A DNA stretch of 33,147 nucleotides, from NCBI GenBank assembly GCA_003427395.1, contig BFEA01000017.1, positions 1,908,358 to 1,941,504 of the forward strand. The letters are read 5' to 3'. The translations under genes and the position numbers were made by a program. The stretch is from Chara braunii. Taxonomy: Eukaryota; Streptophyta; Charophyceae; Charales; Characeae. Below, piece by piece: positions 1-10,478 of this stretch. How positions within the stretch are numbered: position 1 is the stretch's first letter; the number at the start of each line of letters is the position of its first letter. The notes under the pieces are model-generated. The model saw only the letters and a program-made list of their open reading frames with translations, made no database searches and was not told the origin of the DNA.

Positions 1-26
1 TTTTTGGAAGAAACAACCCGAGTGAA

Positions 27-126
27 TGCTAGGGGTGCTGATAAGAGCAGACACCACTAGCATGCTCGGGGAGGCTCCATCTATTGGGGGGGAGCAGCAC
101 CTGCTGGAAAACGGGTCCAGCGTCCC
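27..126 (-). repeat. Poly-A retroposon 3' end, copy 1
   Basis: This stretch matches 23998-24099 closely (shared blocks include GCTGATAAGAGCAG and GGAGGCTCCATCTATTGG). At the second copy a poly-T run sits just left of the match, and this copy is preceded by TTTTT at the window edge. Read on the minus strand, both look like the 3' end of a retroposon ending in poly-A. The element type (LINE or SINE) cannot be told from this fragment. Confidence 0.55.
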
Positions 127-299
127 TTGACATGTAAAATGATTGTTATAGGAACATTTCAAACTCATGTTAGGCCTGCCACGTGTCGGTCATCTGAGCG
201 GTCATCGAAATCGACACGCAAGCATGGCAGGCAACTGATGAGCAGCATTGATTGCCCTCACCTGAGGGGATTAACTGCCCATCGTAATCCAAAGTTATA

Positions 300-606
300 T
301 CCAAAATCATGCCCATACTCTGAGCTCCTCATTGTCTACCATATAAATCCTTATCGTGCCATGAGGAGGAGGGGCAATCAGCAGTAGGGAGAGTAGAACA
401 CCAATTGATACAATCCAAAATCTTATCCCTACTCTGAGCTCCTCATCATTTGCCACATAAAACCTCACCGCGCCATGAGGAGGAGAGGCAATCAGCAGCA
501 GGGAGAATAGAAGATCAATTGATACAACCACCCTTCGAAACGCAAGATCAATGCCTACCCTAAAAAGCTTATGAAGCAAGAGGAGGGGTAATCAGAGAAG
601 GCAAGG
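300..606. repeat. 114-bp tandem duplication with a decayed third copy
   Basis: A unit starting TCCAAAATC at 300 starts again at 414. Both copies share CTCTGAGCTCCTCAT, GCCATGAGGAGGAG, GGCAATCAGCAG and CAATTGATACAA in the same order. A weaker third copy follows from about 528 (GAGGAGGGGTAATCAG). Short ORFs here are by-products of the repeat. Confidence 0.7.
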
Positions 607-1636
607 ATACATGTGGATTCTTCATCGAAAGGGGGGTGGAGAAATCCTAGCAAAACAGCCACGTGGCAGAACACAACAAGTCGCATAGGCCGCCCTGATG
701 CCTATTCCCGATGGCANTTCCACACTGCGCNATCTGCCNNGCCACATGGCGAAATCCTANATCCTAAAGAGCCGCACAAGGTTGAGGTTTCCATATCAGT
801 TTACCAAATCCACATGGCAGATCGAGAAGCCAAATCTGAGCAGTCACCACGTAATCCAGAAAGAGCACGCTAGAACCAACCACTCACTTGCTACCCTATA
901 CGATCGTCCCTAACCCACCCCTTCGCGCCCCCATCCAACTTCCAACGTTCCCGCACAGTCCTCCCGTTTACCAAACCTTCCAATCATCCACCCAACTCGC
1001 CCACACCCCTGATCCACCCCCAAAAAACACCAGCAAAAAATGAACAGGGGAGAGTGGGGAAAGAAGGGAAGAGACTGCCCATTCTCACTTGTTATTCCGT
1101 TATCACCGGCTGTATTGTCGTTATTAAATCTGGTGTCGCAATCACTGTGATCCCCAGTCATGTTGTCGCCTGGCTGACTCGTTGTTGTCGTCGTTGTTGT
1201 TGAGATCAACGTCGTTTTCTGACGCGCAGCAGTTCAAAATCGGTTCTCCCGTTCCACCGTTTTTTGCTTTTTACGCCCTGTGCCACAGACAACATAAGTT
1301 CATCGTCCATATTCCAGTTGTGGTTGTTGTTGTTGTTGTTGTTGTTATCACACATGGCCACAACCCCTCCTCCCCGCCGAGGGCAATACTCATCACCCAC
1401 AAGCAAGCCCTCCTCCGATTCGCCGCAAGAACCCTGCCCATCCTCAAGCTCCCCGCGGCGAGTTACAACCTCCTTAATACCCAAAATGGCTGAAATACAA
1501 TCGTCGTCAGCTTCATACGAACGATCCTGCGATGTGGCACAAAGCACCTGCCCCTCCTCAGGCCCCATGCAGCCCCTCCCAGAGCTCAACGAAGATTCCC
1601 CTCACTTTCCCTAGCATTTCAGTACAATCACACAGA
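607..1636. other. Low-complexity flank with GTT repeats and single Ns
   Basis: This is the left flank of the LTR element. Unresolved bases lie at 717, 731, 739-740 and 760. A (GTT)n run lies at about 1321-1347 and a weaker one at about 1181-1202. A minus-strand ORF at 1206-1589 encodes a poly-Asn tract followed by NWNMDDELMLSVAQG, which faintly resembles a SANT/Myb-like helix. I see no splice structure or homology that would make it a gene. Confidence 0.4.
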
Positions 1637-4244
1637 TGTGACGCGCAACCTCACGCCCTGCGCTGTCTTCCGTTCGGAGTGCTAAGGGTGCGGAAAGGAG
1701 GCCCCGAAAAACAGCAAGATGGGGTGTGCCAAGGATTTTTGGAAAATTGAGTGTGGGGACTAAGACGGAACTGAAATCCCCCGTGTTGGTCTGATGAAGT
1801 GAGCGATCTGGCGGGTTTCACCACGCGCGGAATTCGTGACGCGGGGGAAGTTTTGAATTCAATCTAAAAAGTACTGTCGGACTTCCCACCTGGCCACGGC
1901 TCGTCGTTTGGAGTGGAAGGGAGCAGGCACGTGTTTAGTATCCCGTTTTCGCGTGCTACACACAATTCTGAATCCGACGTGGACGGTCTCAATCGCGTGG
2001 CCCTTTTCTTGTGCTCGTCCTCGTTCCGCATTCGGTAATGGAACCCCTTCGATTGGTAGTGATCGAGACGTTGGCAATCACTACACAAGGTGTTAGGCCA
2101 ATGGGGTGCCACTGCCGACCACGGGATGACGATCAACTCGTTAAGGGTAGTAGCAGCGAGTATGGCGGAGAGTGCGTATCCACAATGACAAACCCAGCGC
2201 CTACGAACCCAGAGCACCGATTTTCAGGAGGGAAATAATACTGCCCACCGATCTTTGCGACGGCTTCTCGTATGTCCCACTCACAGATTCGCGTCATACC
2301 CTCGTTATACGGGAAGGGACGAAGAGGGGCTACAGGAGGCTGGCGCCTAGTCGGATTGAGCCCGTTAGTCCACATGGCAAACAATCAGGAATATCTTAAT
2401 CATTCATCGTGTGCATGCAATCCTAGCAATCCAATCGGAAAGGCCAGACACGAGGAACAGAGGGTTCAGAGAAAGAGAAAGGAAAACTCATGTGGGGCGA
2501 GACACAACCACTATTTTTATACTTGGATCATGCGTCGCATACTCGCAACTTTCCTTCGATAATCACAAATCAAAGCATTCTTGCATTTTCCAAATCCCAA
2601 CAACATTGCCCCTGCTATCGACTCGCCCTAATCAAGATGGGTTTCGTACTCGTTCACTCTCATCTTCTGCACATGCATTCACGGTGGAAGGTGCGGAAAA
2701 TGACAATCATGCAATTTCCCAATAAGGTTGACGTCAAGGGAAGAATCCTTGATGATCGATACACGCGCATCCACCGTTCACAAGACAAAATCCAATAGCT
2801 CGGGGGACTGCCCAGGAAACTAATGTAAGATTTCCGAAAGAAACCATTTGAATACAGTCATCACACTCATTCCATCACTCGCCAATCTCTGGCTTATTAC
2901 ATAGAACCATTCACAATCGAAGGAGAAGAGAGAGAAGGAGGAATAAAAATTAGAAAAAAAATTACACAGAGATCAAGGAATGGAAGAAAGTTCGACTTTA
3001 CCGCCGCAAAGTCACACCAAAGAATACAGTCGCAGCCAAGAGGGCGTACTTGCCATTAAATTCTAACCCGGCCTCGAGCCAGTAGTACACTCAACCTAGA
3101 TTACTTGTCCGCATTCTGACGCCAACGATCCCGGTCGTCGTGCATCATCCTCCACCACTGGGATCGTCACCCCGCCAACTTAGTCTCGATGTGGCTTGCC
3201 CGAATCCCACAGTCCGTCGTGGCGATCTAGCGCACCGCCAACCAGTCTACAGTCGGCTCGTCAGGACTTTCCGACTCGCACCGTACACATTACGTAGCCA
3301 CTACTTCCCGGAAGATGGCCGATGAGTTGAGAGAGAGAGTTTTGCGGGGGTGCCGACCGAATTTATAGTTGCGAGAGGGGAGAAAGATGCGGAGGAGGGT
3401 GAAGGGTGAGGCAAAGGAGGGCATAGGATAGTTTGAAAATGGCCGCTATCGAAAGCCATTTTGATCCTCCTAACTCGACCTCAGCCAATCAAAATCGTCG
3501 TGCAGTAAGAACTTGCACGACGCTTCTCCTTGGTTAGATGGGAAAAGAGGATCAACTGGGTTTTCGAGCGCGGATCCGAGAGCGGGAAGAAGAGGAGCGC
3601 GAAGGATAGCACGAAACGGGTCCAAGATTCAGATGATCAAGAAGGAGAAAGAAAAAAAAAGGCGCCCGCTGAGAAAGGGGAGGGAAAAACAATTACAGAG
3701 GGCGGGGGCGAGAAAGCGTGTGCGCGCGAAGAGGAACGCAAGGGAGGAAGGAGGTGGGAGCTTGCTTGCATGACGCCGGTCAGCACGAGGGAAATGGGCA
3801 CCAAAATAGTTGTAGTTTTTCCCAATCCTATGCTTATTCAAAATTGAAAGTACCATATCCGCGTGCAAAACAAGCACGGGAAAAAAAAATCTTCTGTCGA
3901 TCCATATTTGTACAAGAATTTGCAAGAGTCTTCAAGGTCGAGGCCGAGAACATTCGCGCGCGGAAGGTCGGGCGGTATTCCGATAATTCTGGGATTTCTA
4001 ACTGTCGAGCCAAATTCCAAGCGTGCTCGCTAAGGCGCGCGAAATTCCCATGCATTTTCAAAAAAAGGAAAAGGAGCGGTCAGATTCCCGCAAGGTACCT
4101 TTAATCGGGCATAGACAGAGAGGGGAAGGGAGAGGAGAGAGGGGGGGGGCGGGGGGGGGTCAGACTGTACACATCTGGCTGCAGGGAAAACAAAAAGGGA
4201 AGGGGTCCGAAAGATGGCGCAGATCCGGAAACTAGTACGTGACA
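1637..4244 (-). repeat. 3' LTR of the Ty3/gypsy element
   Basis: It is collinear with 12585-15188 over about 2.6 kb. Unambiguous similarity starts at 1648 (AACCTCACGCC) and ends at 4244. On the minus strand the LTR starts TGTCACGTAC. At the low end, TGTGACGCG (1637-1645) would give a matching CGTCACA terminus, but it has no counterpart in the other LTR, so the boundary is uncertain by about 10 bp. In 1648-1887 I count 18 differences from the other LTR, 16 of them transitions, so the insertion is old. No clear polypurine tract lies next to 4244, which is unusual. Confidence 0.9.
3361..3367 (-). promoter_or_regulatory. Putative TATA box of the 3' LTR
   Basis: The minus strand reads TATAAAT, followed by a CT-rich tract (the complement of GAGAGAGAG near 3330). 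That is a common layout for plant pol II start regions. It sits about 880 bp inside the LTR, which would make U3 about 0.9 kb and R-U5 about 1.7 kb. The same block occurs in the other LTR. Confidence 0.5.
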
Positions 4245-4524
4245 TATGTGACGTGCAGGGGGTTCCAAAATTATGCGATCTCCTGATTGCATGCTATGGC
4301 GGAGAAGGAGAGAGGGGGATGAGAGGATGCATGAGGAACCAAGTGTATCAGGAGAGAGAATGTTCGCATGGAGTAGGTAATCGAGCCAGAGTTCATGTTG
4401 ACGCCAACTTCAATTGCAATTTTTTCGTGAGTCTGCTGGCTCGAGCTGCTGGAACCGCCGGAGGTTGTCCAAGTAACGCCATCATCGTTCGCGAATTCTC
4501 TGTGTGCTCTGCACCCTTGCTTTG
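4245..4524. other. Noncoding stretch between the extra ORFs and the 3' LTR
   Basis: This is the expected place for the polypurine tract. The bases next to the LTR on the minus strand are mixed (CCTGCACGTCACATA) rather than purine-rich. A purine run on the plus strand (about 4303-4330) has the wrong orientation. No ORF that looks coding is present. Confidence 0.4.
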
Positions 4525-5118
4525 CTATTGGAAATCCGCCTGACGGTAGTCAACAAGGAGGGGACGAGGGAGGGATCGGGGCCATTCGGGTAGGAGTGGA
4601 GGGAAATAATCCTCCGCTTCATCATCGAGATTGACAAAATGTACGATCCGATGTGCGTGGGGGAAACGATGATTGGGTCGAGACAGGGAAAGGAGGTAAT
4701 TGGGATATAGGGAGGGAATAGTTCGAAGGACATTGTCTCTTAGAGACTCGTAGTCCTCCATAGCAGGAAAGGTGTCGGAAATGACGCAGTACAACTCCAT
4801 GTGGTTGAACCGCGTCCAGGCGGCACTAAAGAGAAGGATATTGAGAGGGAAGGAGGGGGATTGATGGAGGAAGACCGTGCAAAGGAGTCGAGTGGCAACG
4901 TGGTGACAGAAGAACTCGCTGGCGAAGACACGATAGTTCAGGGGGAACTCGAGATGGGGGAGAGGTCGGAAGCGGAGGAAGTCAAGGGGGCGGCGGCAGA
5001 CGGGACGAGGACGGTACATCCGGGCCGGGAGGAGGACGGGGACGAAGCGCGAAGAGGGCAGAGGCGGCCAGAGAAGGTGAGCGAGGGCGGCGGCGCCTGC
5101 GGGAGGCTGGCGCGCCAT
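4525..5118 (-). CDS. Extra retroelement ORF 3 (197 aa), unknown function
   Basis: This open frame starts at an ATG (5118) and runs to 4525, overlapping the end of the preceding ORF by 137 bases in another frame. The protein starts with a Pro/Ala-rich segment (MARQPPAGAAALAHL). It then becomes regular and looks coding: a Phe/Leu-rich middle (FPLNILLFSAAWTRFNHMEL), then acidic stretches (LDDEAEDYFPPLLPEW). I see no signal peptide, convincing membrane segment or known domain. Its position between integrase and the 3' LTR is where env or accessory ORFs occur in some Ty3/gypsy elements. The long overlap could also mean that ORFs 2 and 3 were once one frame and are now shifted. Function unknown. 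Confidence 0.5.
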   Translation of the reverse strand: MARQPPAGAAALAHLLWPPLPSSRFVPVLLPARMYRPRPVCRRPLDFLRFRPLPHLEFPLNYRVFASEFFCHHVATRLLCTVFLHQSPSFPLNILLFSAAWTRFNHMELYCVISDTFPAMEDYESLRDNVLRTIPSLYPNYLLSLSRPNHRFPHAHRIVHFVNLDDEAEDYFPPLLPEWPRSLPRPLLVDYRQADFQ

Positions 5119-5917
5119 CGTGCCGACTAACAGTGTCCGAGGGGGCAGCGGGATTCAGGGTCGATCCTCCTTGAACGAGCGGCGATGCTTGTACGGCTTC
5201 CCGGGGTTCAGGCGCTGATGCCTCTCCTTCTTCCTTGGAAGTCGAATGGGCTTCTAGCTCCTCCTCCGATAGTCCGGCGATGGCTATACAACTTGGATCA
5301 TCGTCTGATGGCAACTCTCCGTTCTTCCGATGCGCTTGCCAAAACTCGTTAAAATCGGAGTTGTCGGGTGCAAGGTCGTCCAAGTCCAAGTAACACCAAG
5401 CCATCGGATCGTGATCGCTCAGATACTGCCCGTAATCCTCCGTACAATTTGCCCAGATTACGGTTGGCGTCAACTTCCGTTCCAGAGTTTCAGGTCCCGC
5501 CTGCTTCGGATCGCTTGGATTGTAGGAGATGATGTCTGTCGGTAGATCGTCGATGAGCTTCGATAAAAAGGTGAGGAGTTCGTAAACGACCGTGGCTCGT
5601 CCTCCCTTGGTGATCTCTCCACACAACAATCCTACCAATGTACCGTCGGTATCAGACTCTTTCGGCCACAGCTGCGCTAGCACCAACAAGATCTCGTGAG
5701 AGTACTCTAGTTCGCGATTGCTATAGTAGCGAGACCAGTGGCACCTCATCGTGAGCATACACACACTAATCGTTGCAAACTTAGACCACTTGCGAACGGC
5801 AGAACTAAATGGAAGGGCGGAGGAGGGGCGGATTTCAAGAGTGAGGAGAGGGTTTGCCCAGGATGGCCAGATGATCGGGAGGTCGGAGGGGAGAGGGAAG
5901 GTGGAGAAACGATTCAT
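4982..5917 (-). CDS. Extra retroelement ORF 2 (311 aa), unknown function
   Basis: The frame opens at ATG 5917, whose first bases overlap the TGA of the preceding ORF (ATGA). Roughly the first 200 residues look like a folded globular protein (SHEILLVLAQLWPKE, LLTFLSKLIDDLPTD). An acidic linker follows (SEEELEAHSTSKEEGE). The last 60 residues are Arg/Pro/Ser-rich (SRRRRRPRSP) and read through DNA where the next ORF is also open. The tail may therefore be a frameshift artefact, with the true C-terminus in the 4525-5118 frame. No retroviral envelope features are seen. The family is unrecognised. Confidence 0.5.
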   Translation of the reverse strand: MNRFSTFPLPSDLPIIWPSWANPLLTLEIRPSSALPFSSAVRKWSKFATISVCMLTMRCHWSRYYSNRELEYSHEILLVLAQLWPKESDTDGTLVGLLCGEITKGGRATVVYELLTFLSKLIDDLPTDIISYNPSDPKQAGPETLERKLTPTVIWANCTEDYGQYLSDHDPMAWCYLDLDDLAPDNSDFNEFWQAHRKNGELPSDDDPSCIAIAGLSEEELEAHSTSKEEGEASAPEPREAVQASPLVQGGSTLNPAAPSDTVSRHDGAPASRRRRRPRSPSLAASALFALRPRPPPGPDVPSSSRLPPPP

Positions 5918-6399
5918 CGGAGCTCAGGGTAGGGATGGACATGGGGAAGAGGGCGAGGGGCGCGATCAGTGGCACTGGTCCGGAGACAGAAGGTGTCGAT
6001 ACAATTGGTCCCCACTACTTGTCGTCCGGGCTGGGCCAGTCGTTGCCGCCAATCAGCTGCCAACTCTTGTCCCCACCGATAAAGGTCAGTCACCACTGCG
6101 TCGCGCCGTTGTACGCCGATAGTACACAAATCGTCGCTGAAGGCTACTACCACTGTTACGTCGCTCTGAGTCGGCCGCGAAAGGCGCCAAACTCCCAAAG
6201 CTTCCGCTAAAACGACTGTTGAACCTCGATCGGTTGATATGGTGATCTCCACAGCAGCACACCAAGCTCCGTCGCCAAAGAGTTGCGCAAATCGGAGAAG
6301 ATCGAGACTAAGACGGGGATGCGCGACTTGGCGGAATTGCAAATGAGTTAAAGGTTGAAGAAGCTGAGCAGGGATGGCTAGCTCAATGATAAAGCTCAT
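5914..6399 (-). CDS. Extra retroelement ORF 1 (161 aa), unknown function
   Basis: Its ATG at 6399 overlaps the integrase stop as ATGA, and its own TGA overlaps the next ATG as ATGA. Such overlaps fit termination-reinitiation, though they also fit an ancestral single frame broken by shifts. The protein has an N-terminal hydrophobic helix-like stretch (MSFIIELAIPAQLLQPL), a mixed core (GDGAWCAAVEITISTDRGS, VVVAFSDDLCTIGVQRRD) and a basic C-terminus. The hydrophobic start is too short and too rich in Pro to call a signal peptide. No known domain recognised. Confidence 0.5.
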   Translation of the reverse strand: MSFIIELAIPAQLLQPLTHLQFRQVAHPRLSLDLLRFAQLFGDGAWCAAVEITISTDRGSTVVLAEALGVWRLSRPTQSDVTVVVAFSDDLCTIGVQRRDAVVTDLYRWGQELAADWRQRLAQPGRQVVGTNCIDTFCLRTSATDRAPRPLPHVHPYPELR

Positions 6400-8072
6400 G
6401 GCGAAGGTGAGGGGGAGGTGGATGCAGACGAAGGAGAGGAAACGAGTTCCTTGTCTGCGTCGGATGAAGAAGAAAGAGATGGGTTAAGGTTCTTAGAAGG
6501 AGGAAGAGGACGAAGGTAGGAAGTGTGGTAGACGATGGGGAGAGAGCTATGGCTGGGGCTGGCTTCAGGCGCGATGCGCATCGTGTTAGCTCTGTTAGGG
6601 CCAAGCTCTACGATGCGGAAACAGTCGGAGAACTTGGGAGCGAGTTTGTGGTCGCGTGCACATTTGCATACCTGCACCAGATCCCCTAACTTATATTGGT
6701 GTTGTGGGCCCGCATTCCCGTTCCGGGCCTCGTAGCTACGAACCTTTCTACCGTGGGCCAGTTCGGTCATTTTCTGTCTTTTCTGGGCCAGCTTAGGAAC
6801 GACCCTTTCCATTAAATCCGCATATCTCTTGGCTTTGGCCTTAAGGGCCGCACGCGTGTCCCCACCCCCTTTATCGGCAATTTCTGCGGTACCCCGATTG
6901 TCGATACATGGGAGGCTATTAGTTCGAAGCTGGAAGGGGGTGAACCCTGTTGACTCATGAGGGGTGGCTCGGTGAATTCCGACGATTTGATAGACTACCT
7001 CGGGCCACGGACGCGTGTCGCGGGCCGCTAAGTTCTTACGGAGGGCTGTTTTAATCATGCGATTCGCATTCTCTGCTAACCCGTTCGATTGGGAAACATG
7101 GGGAGCAGTGTGTCGGAGCGTAACGCCACGACGCATTAGCAATTCTTCCACCTCACCCCTAAATTTCAATCCGTTATTGGTTAGAATCTCCTCTGTATCT
7201 AGGTGGGTATTGAGGAATCGGTCGATGTATGTGGCTATCTCTGAGGGCTTTTGGGTTCTACACGAATAGACTTCGATATATTTTGAGAAATGATCGATCA
7301 GCACCAAGAGGATGGAGTATTCGCAGCGGTTGGGGCCAGGTGGCACGTCTATATCGGTTGTGTCCATAGACTCCATACTAACTCGTTGAAACGGTCGTTC
7401 GACTTCTGTACGGACTATCGTATTTGGCCCACGGAGGGGTGCGCGGTCGACAGCACAGACTAGACAGTTAGCAACCACGTGCGTCACATCGTCGCGGATA
7501 TTAGACCAGAACCATCGATTTTGGTCGACAGCTGCCTCGGTGACACGTATCGCGAAATGAGCGGCCTGTTCCTCGTGCGCGGACCTAGTCCAGTCATATC
7601 TCTGAAAAGGGTGGGGAACCGTCAACCATAGTCCTGATCCGTCCATCTTACGTTTTTCTAAATGTCCGTTGATCCATCGATAGTCTCGGGATCTTTCAGT
7701 AGCCCGACGTCTGTCATGCTTAGTGAAATGATCCAATGGAAGGCCTGCTAATTTAGCTAATAAAATTTTATATGTCCATACCTCCGCTCGGGCAGCCTCG
7801 AATCGAACCTTAGTGGGGAGTTTATCCGTCCTACACAGGGGACACTTTCATTCCTTACTACTCGTTCGGTATCGAACGCACGCACCGTGCGCACGATTGA
7901 CACACGTGGCACAGTTCACCCAATCGACAAATCCAGATTCGAAGGGATAACAGTTTACTCCGTAAACTCGGGAAATACACGTGCAAAAATAACAGAATTT
8001 GTCCGGGAGAGTGGCGAGAAAGTCAGAATGGGCGAGGGGATAAGAAGAGATTGAGTCATGGGGAGTTTCCAT
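6396..8072 (-). pseudogene. PHD finger plus integrase of the Ty3/gypsy element, broken by one stop
   Basis: One frame runs from ATG 8072 to TGA 6396, interrupted only by TGA at 7848-7850. The N-terminal part carries a C4HC3 zinc finger (see separate entry). After the stop comes an integrase. In residues counted from 7736 there is an HHCC zinc-binding region (H54, H60, C91, C94), then a core with D148 (VLIDHFSKY), a second catalytic position reading LTNNG instead of LTDNG (N187, codon AAT, one G-to-A step from GAT), and E222 (NGLAENANR). A C-terminal basic domain (YKLGDLVQV, YHTSYLRPL) and a Ser/Pro tail follow. Strand transfer should be abolished by the D-to-N change. The upstream RNase H frame ends at 8135 in another frame, so this part was either a separate ORF or has shifted. 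Confidence 0.85.
7833..7994 (-). other. C4HC3 PHD-finger motif preceding integrase
   Basis: Cys pair CYFC, then WVNCATCVNRAHGAC, then KCPLC give the spacing C-x2-C-x23-C-x2-C-x4-H-x2-C-x11-C-x2-C, with a Trp three residues before the third Cys, as is usual for PHD fingers. PHD fingers commonly bind histone H3 tails, so a role in choosing chromatin for integration is an inference. The last Cys pair lies just past the premature TGA at 7848, so this copy cannot make the full finger without readthrough. Confidence 0.65.
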
Positions 8073-8134
8073 CGTTCCGAGAGAGAGGAGAATCGGAAGG
8101 GAAAATGGAGGTAGGGTCGGGTACACGTGTCCAC

Positions 8135-9094
8135 TTAGCCCCTCGGTAGGATCTCCACTTGTCCGTATCGAGGCTCGTTCGTCCGTTCCGGGTCGCGCCA
8201 GGGGGTCACTTCCTCACTCCTTGGCACCTTGTCGGGACGGTGAAGTTGTGTTAGTCCGTCGGCATTGCCGTGTTTCTCGTGTTTCCGATGACGGATGTCA
8301 AAGTCCATGCTCTGCAGTACGGTTGCCCATCGCACGATCATGCCCGAGTAATCCTTGGATTTCTTCGGCACCAACAGCGGTTCGTGGTCGGTTACCAGTG
8401 TAAATTTTCGCCCATACAAATATGCTCGAAAGTGACTGATCCACCACAAGGCTGCATAGCATTCCCCCGTCGGGGCCACGTAGCTGCGCTTACTGGACGA
8501 CACCGTTTTGGACGCGTATTCCACCACGTGTTTGAGGCCGTCGGGTCCCACCTGGGCCAAGATCGCTGAAACCGCCTTCGGTTGCCAATCGGTGATGAGA
8601 ACAAAGGGTTTTTTCGGGTCCGGCCTTATAAGGACTGGGGCCGAAACCAGGGCCGCCTTGAGTTCTCCAAAAGCCCGATCGCATTGCGGGGTCCAAATCA
8701 ACGGTTGATCCTTCTTCAGCAGATTCGTGAGGGGTCCCGCGATCGCTGCAAACCCCTTGACGAACCTTCGATTGTACGATGCCAAACCCAAAAAGGCGCG
8801 GACTTGCGTTATAGACGTTGGCACCGGTGCGTCTCTCACAACTCTCATCTTCAGGGGCTCCGGCTGCAACCCTTGGTTCGTGACGACGTGACCGAGGAAG
8901 GAGATCTCCGTGAGGAAAAATTGGCACTTCTCAATCGTCACCTTGAATCCGAGTCCTGCGTCCTTCAGTGCGTGCAGTGTCCATTCGACGTGCTGCACGT
9001 GTCCCTCACAAAAAGTAGAAAAGACAAGGATATCATCCATATATACAATCACACAGCAGTTGATTATGCTCTGCGCCAGCCGAGTTTTTCGCAC
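8135..9094 (-). pseudogene. Reverse transcriptase palm (YMDD) and RNase H segment
   Basis: The frame carries the RT catalytic motif YMDDILVFS, then GHVVTNQGL and AFLGLASYNRRFVKGFA, typical of the RT thumb/connection in Ty3/gypsy pol. RNase H follows with FVLITDWQPKAVSAILAQ (first Asp), PTGECYAALW (Glu), FTLVTDHEPL (Asp) and KHGNADGL (last Asp). All four acidic RNase H positions appear kept. The frame joins the upstream RT part only through a frameshift near 9090, where the adjacent frame (9033-9302) carries the preceding RT motifs. It ends with TAA at 8135. Confidence 0.9.
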
Positions 9095-9634
9095 AAAGTT
9101 TTTGGAAATCCATATTCATCGTGCGCTGAAACGTGGCTAGGGCATTGCAAATCCCCATCGCGCATCTGACCCACTGCCAAGTTCCTTCGAAAAGGATGAA
9201 CGCCGTTTTTTTGCGGTCCTCTTTTCGAACCAGAAGATAGTGGAATCCATGTCGAATATCAAATTTACTAAAGAATCGAGCACCACCGATAGCATCCAAC
9301 AACTCATCAATCCGGGAAGAGGATACACATCCTTGATCGTGATGTCATTCAGCTTTCGGTAATCGATGCAAGTGTGAATCCCTCCTGCTTTTTTCGGCAC
9401 AATCACAAACGGAAACAACCACGGTCCGACAACGGGTTTTATCCAACCGTTAGCTTCGAACTCCTTAATCCTCTTAAATGCGGCTGCTCTTTGCGCCGGT
9501 AAATACCGATAAGGAGCGCAGCTAATTGGCGGATGATCCCCCGTAAGGATCGCATGCTCGATCACAGTAGGTAGCCCAATATCTCTGTCATCCACACTCA
9601 ATACCTCAGCATAGCCATGCAACACATCAACCAA
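9033..9634 (-). pseudogene. Reverse transcriptase N-terminal part, two frames
   Basis: The frame from 9634 holds the RT fingers region: PPISCAPYRYLP, GPWLFPFVIVPKKAGG and CIDYRKLNDITIKDVYPLP. After PLP (near 9320) the coding potential moves to the frame of 9302-9033 (LDAIGGARFFSKFDIRHGFH, KTAFILFEGTWQWVRCAMG). This includes the first catalytic Asp block (FSKFDIRHGFH). A second shift near 9090 leads to the YMDD frame. The RT is therefore split over three frames and should be inactive. Confidence 0.85.
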
Positions 9635-9637
9635 CGA

Positions 9638-10478
9638 TCCTCAAATATCTCGAGGGACATGACTGGGATGATGATTACTGCATCTTTCGTGATATTCAAG
9701 GGTGCTTCAATCCAATCCATCGTTCATGATTGCCTGCCGTGCACGCTGAAAAACATCGAATTACTATTCGGACTGAGAAGACTGTAGCAGTCATTTGTGA
9801 TTCAGCCGGACTGATCATCTCGGTCTCTTTAACTTCGGTGTCGGTTTCGAAATCATCGACATTTTTGGCTATCTCCATTCTTGTTAATTCCTTCATTTCC
9901 TGCATGAGATGCGGAACATTTGTTATCGGAGCCTCTGCTTCTTCCTTGATCAAAGCGATCATGGCTCCTGGCATGAGTAGTGATCGAGGGGGGGAGACAA
10001 AAAGATCTAGGTAGTGATTCATTTGCAGATACTTAGCCCGGAGTGAAAGCGTGCTCTCGTATAACGTGCGAGGAGGTTCCAAACTGTCAGCCGTATCAGA
10101 AATTTGTAAGATCGGCTCTCCCGAGAATATCGCAGGAGGAGTTTGTCTTTCTATGGGTAGAGAGTGGTTGGGCTCGCTGTTTTCCAAGCCTAGATCGAAT
10201 GTTCGAGTTATTGCGGGGATCATCCAAAATTCTTCTTTTGCCTCGCCATCCAACATCTCGACTACCTGCTTCCATTCTTCCTTACTGGGCATATTGCTCA
10301 GTTCGTCCTCATAGTCACATTCATTGAAATCGTCTTCCCACGCAGGGGGCTTTTCATCGTCAGGGTTCGGGAGAGACTTCTCTAGATTCTGAATCATTCC
10401 TATCCGGTCGATATTGGGATATTTCCGTGGTGATCGAGTAGAGATTCGGAGAGGAAGCGTTTGAGGTTTTCCTCCCAT
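9638..10478 (-). pseudogene. Protease-RT linker region of pol
   Basis: This is an acidic, low-homology stretch in the same frame as the protease (for example AWEDDFNECDYEDELSN). It has no recognisable catalytic motif and lies where Ty3/gypsy pols carry a spacer. Its end is disturbed: from about 9720 the sensible reading (IEAPLNITKDAVIIIPVM) lies in another frame, and it shifts again near 9637 before RT. The ATG at 10478 is internal to the polyprotein. Confidence 0.6.

Noticed and set aside
910-1589. Minus-strand Thr/Asn-rich ORFs as a transcription factor gene
   Set aside because: Poly-Asn and poly-Thr come from the GTT microsatellite; the faint SANT-like stretch is too short to support a call.
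4525-6399. Envelope gene of an errantivirus-like element
   Set aside because: No signal peptide, transmembrane anchor, furin-like site or fusion peptide is visible in any of the three ORFs.
6535-9169. Plus-strand ORFs opposite pol
   Set aside because: They are antisense shadows of the integrase and RT frames.
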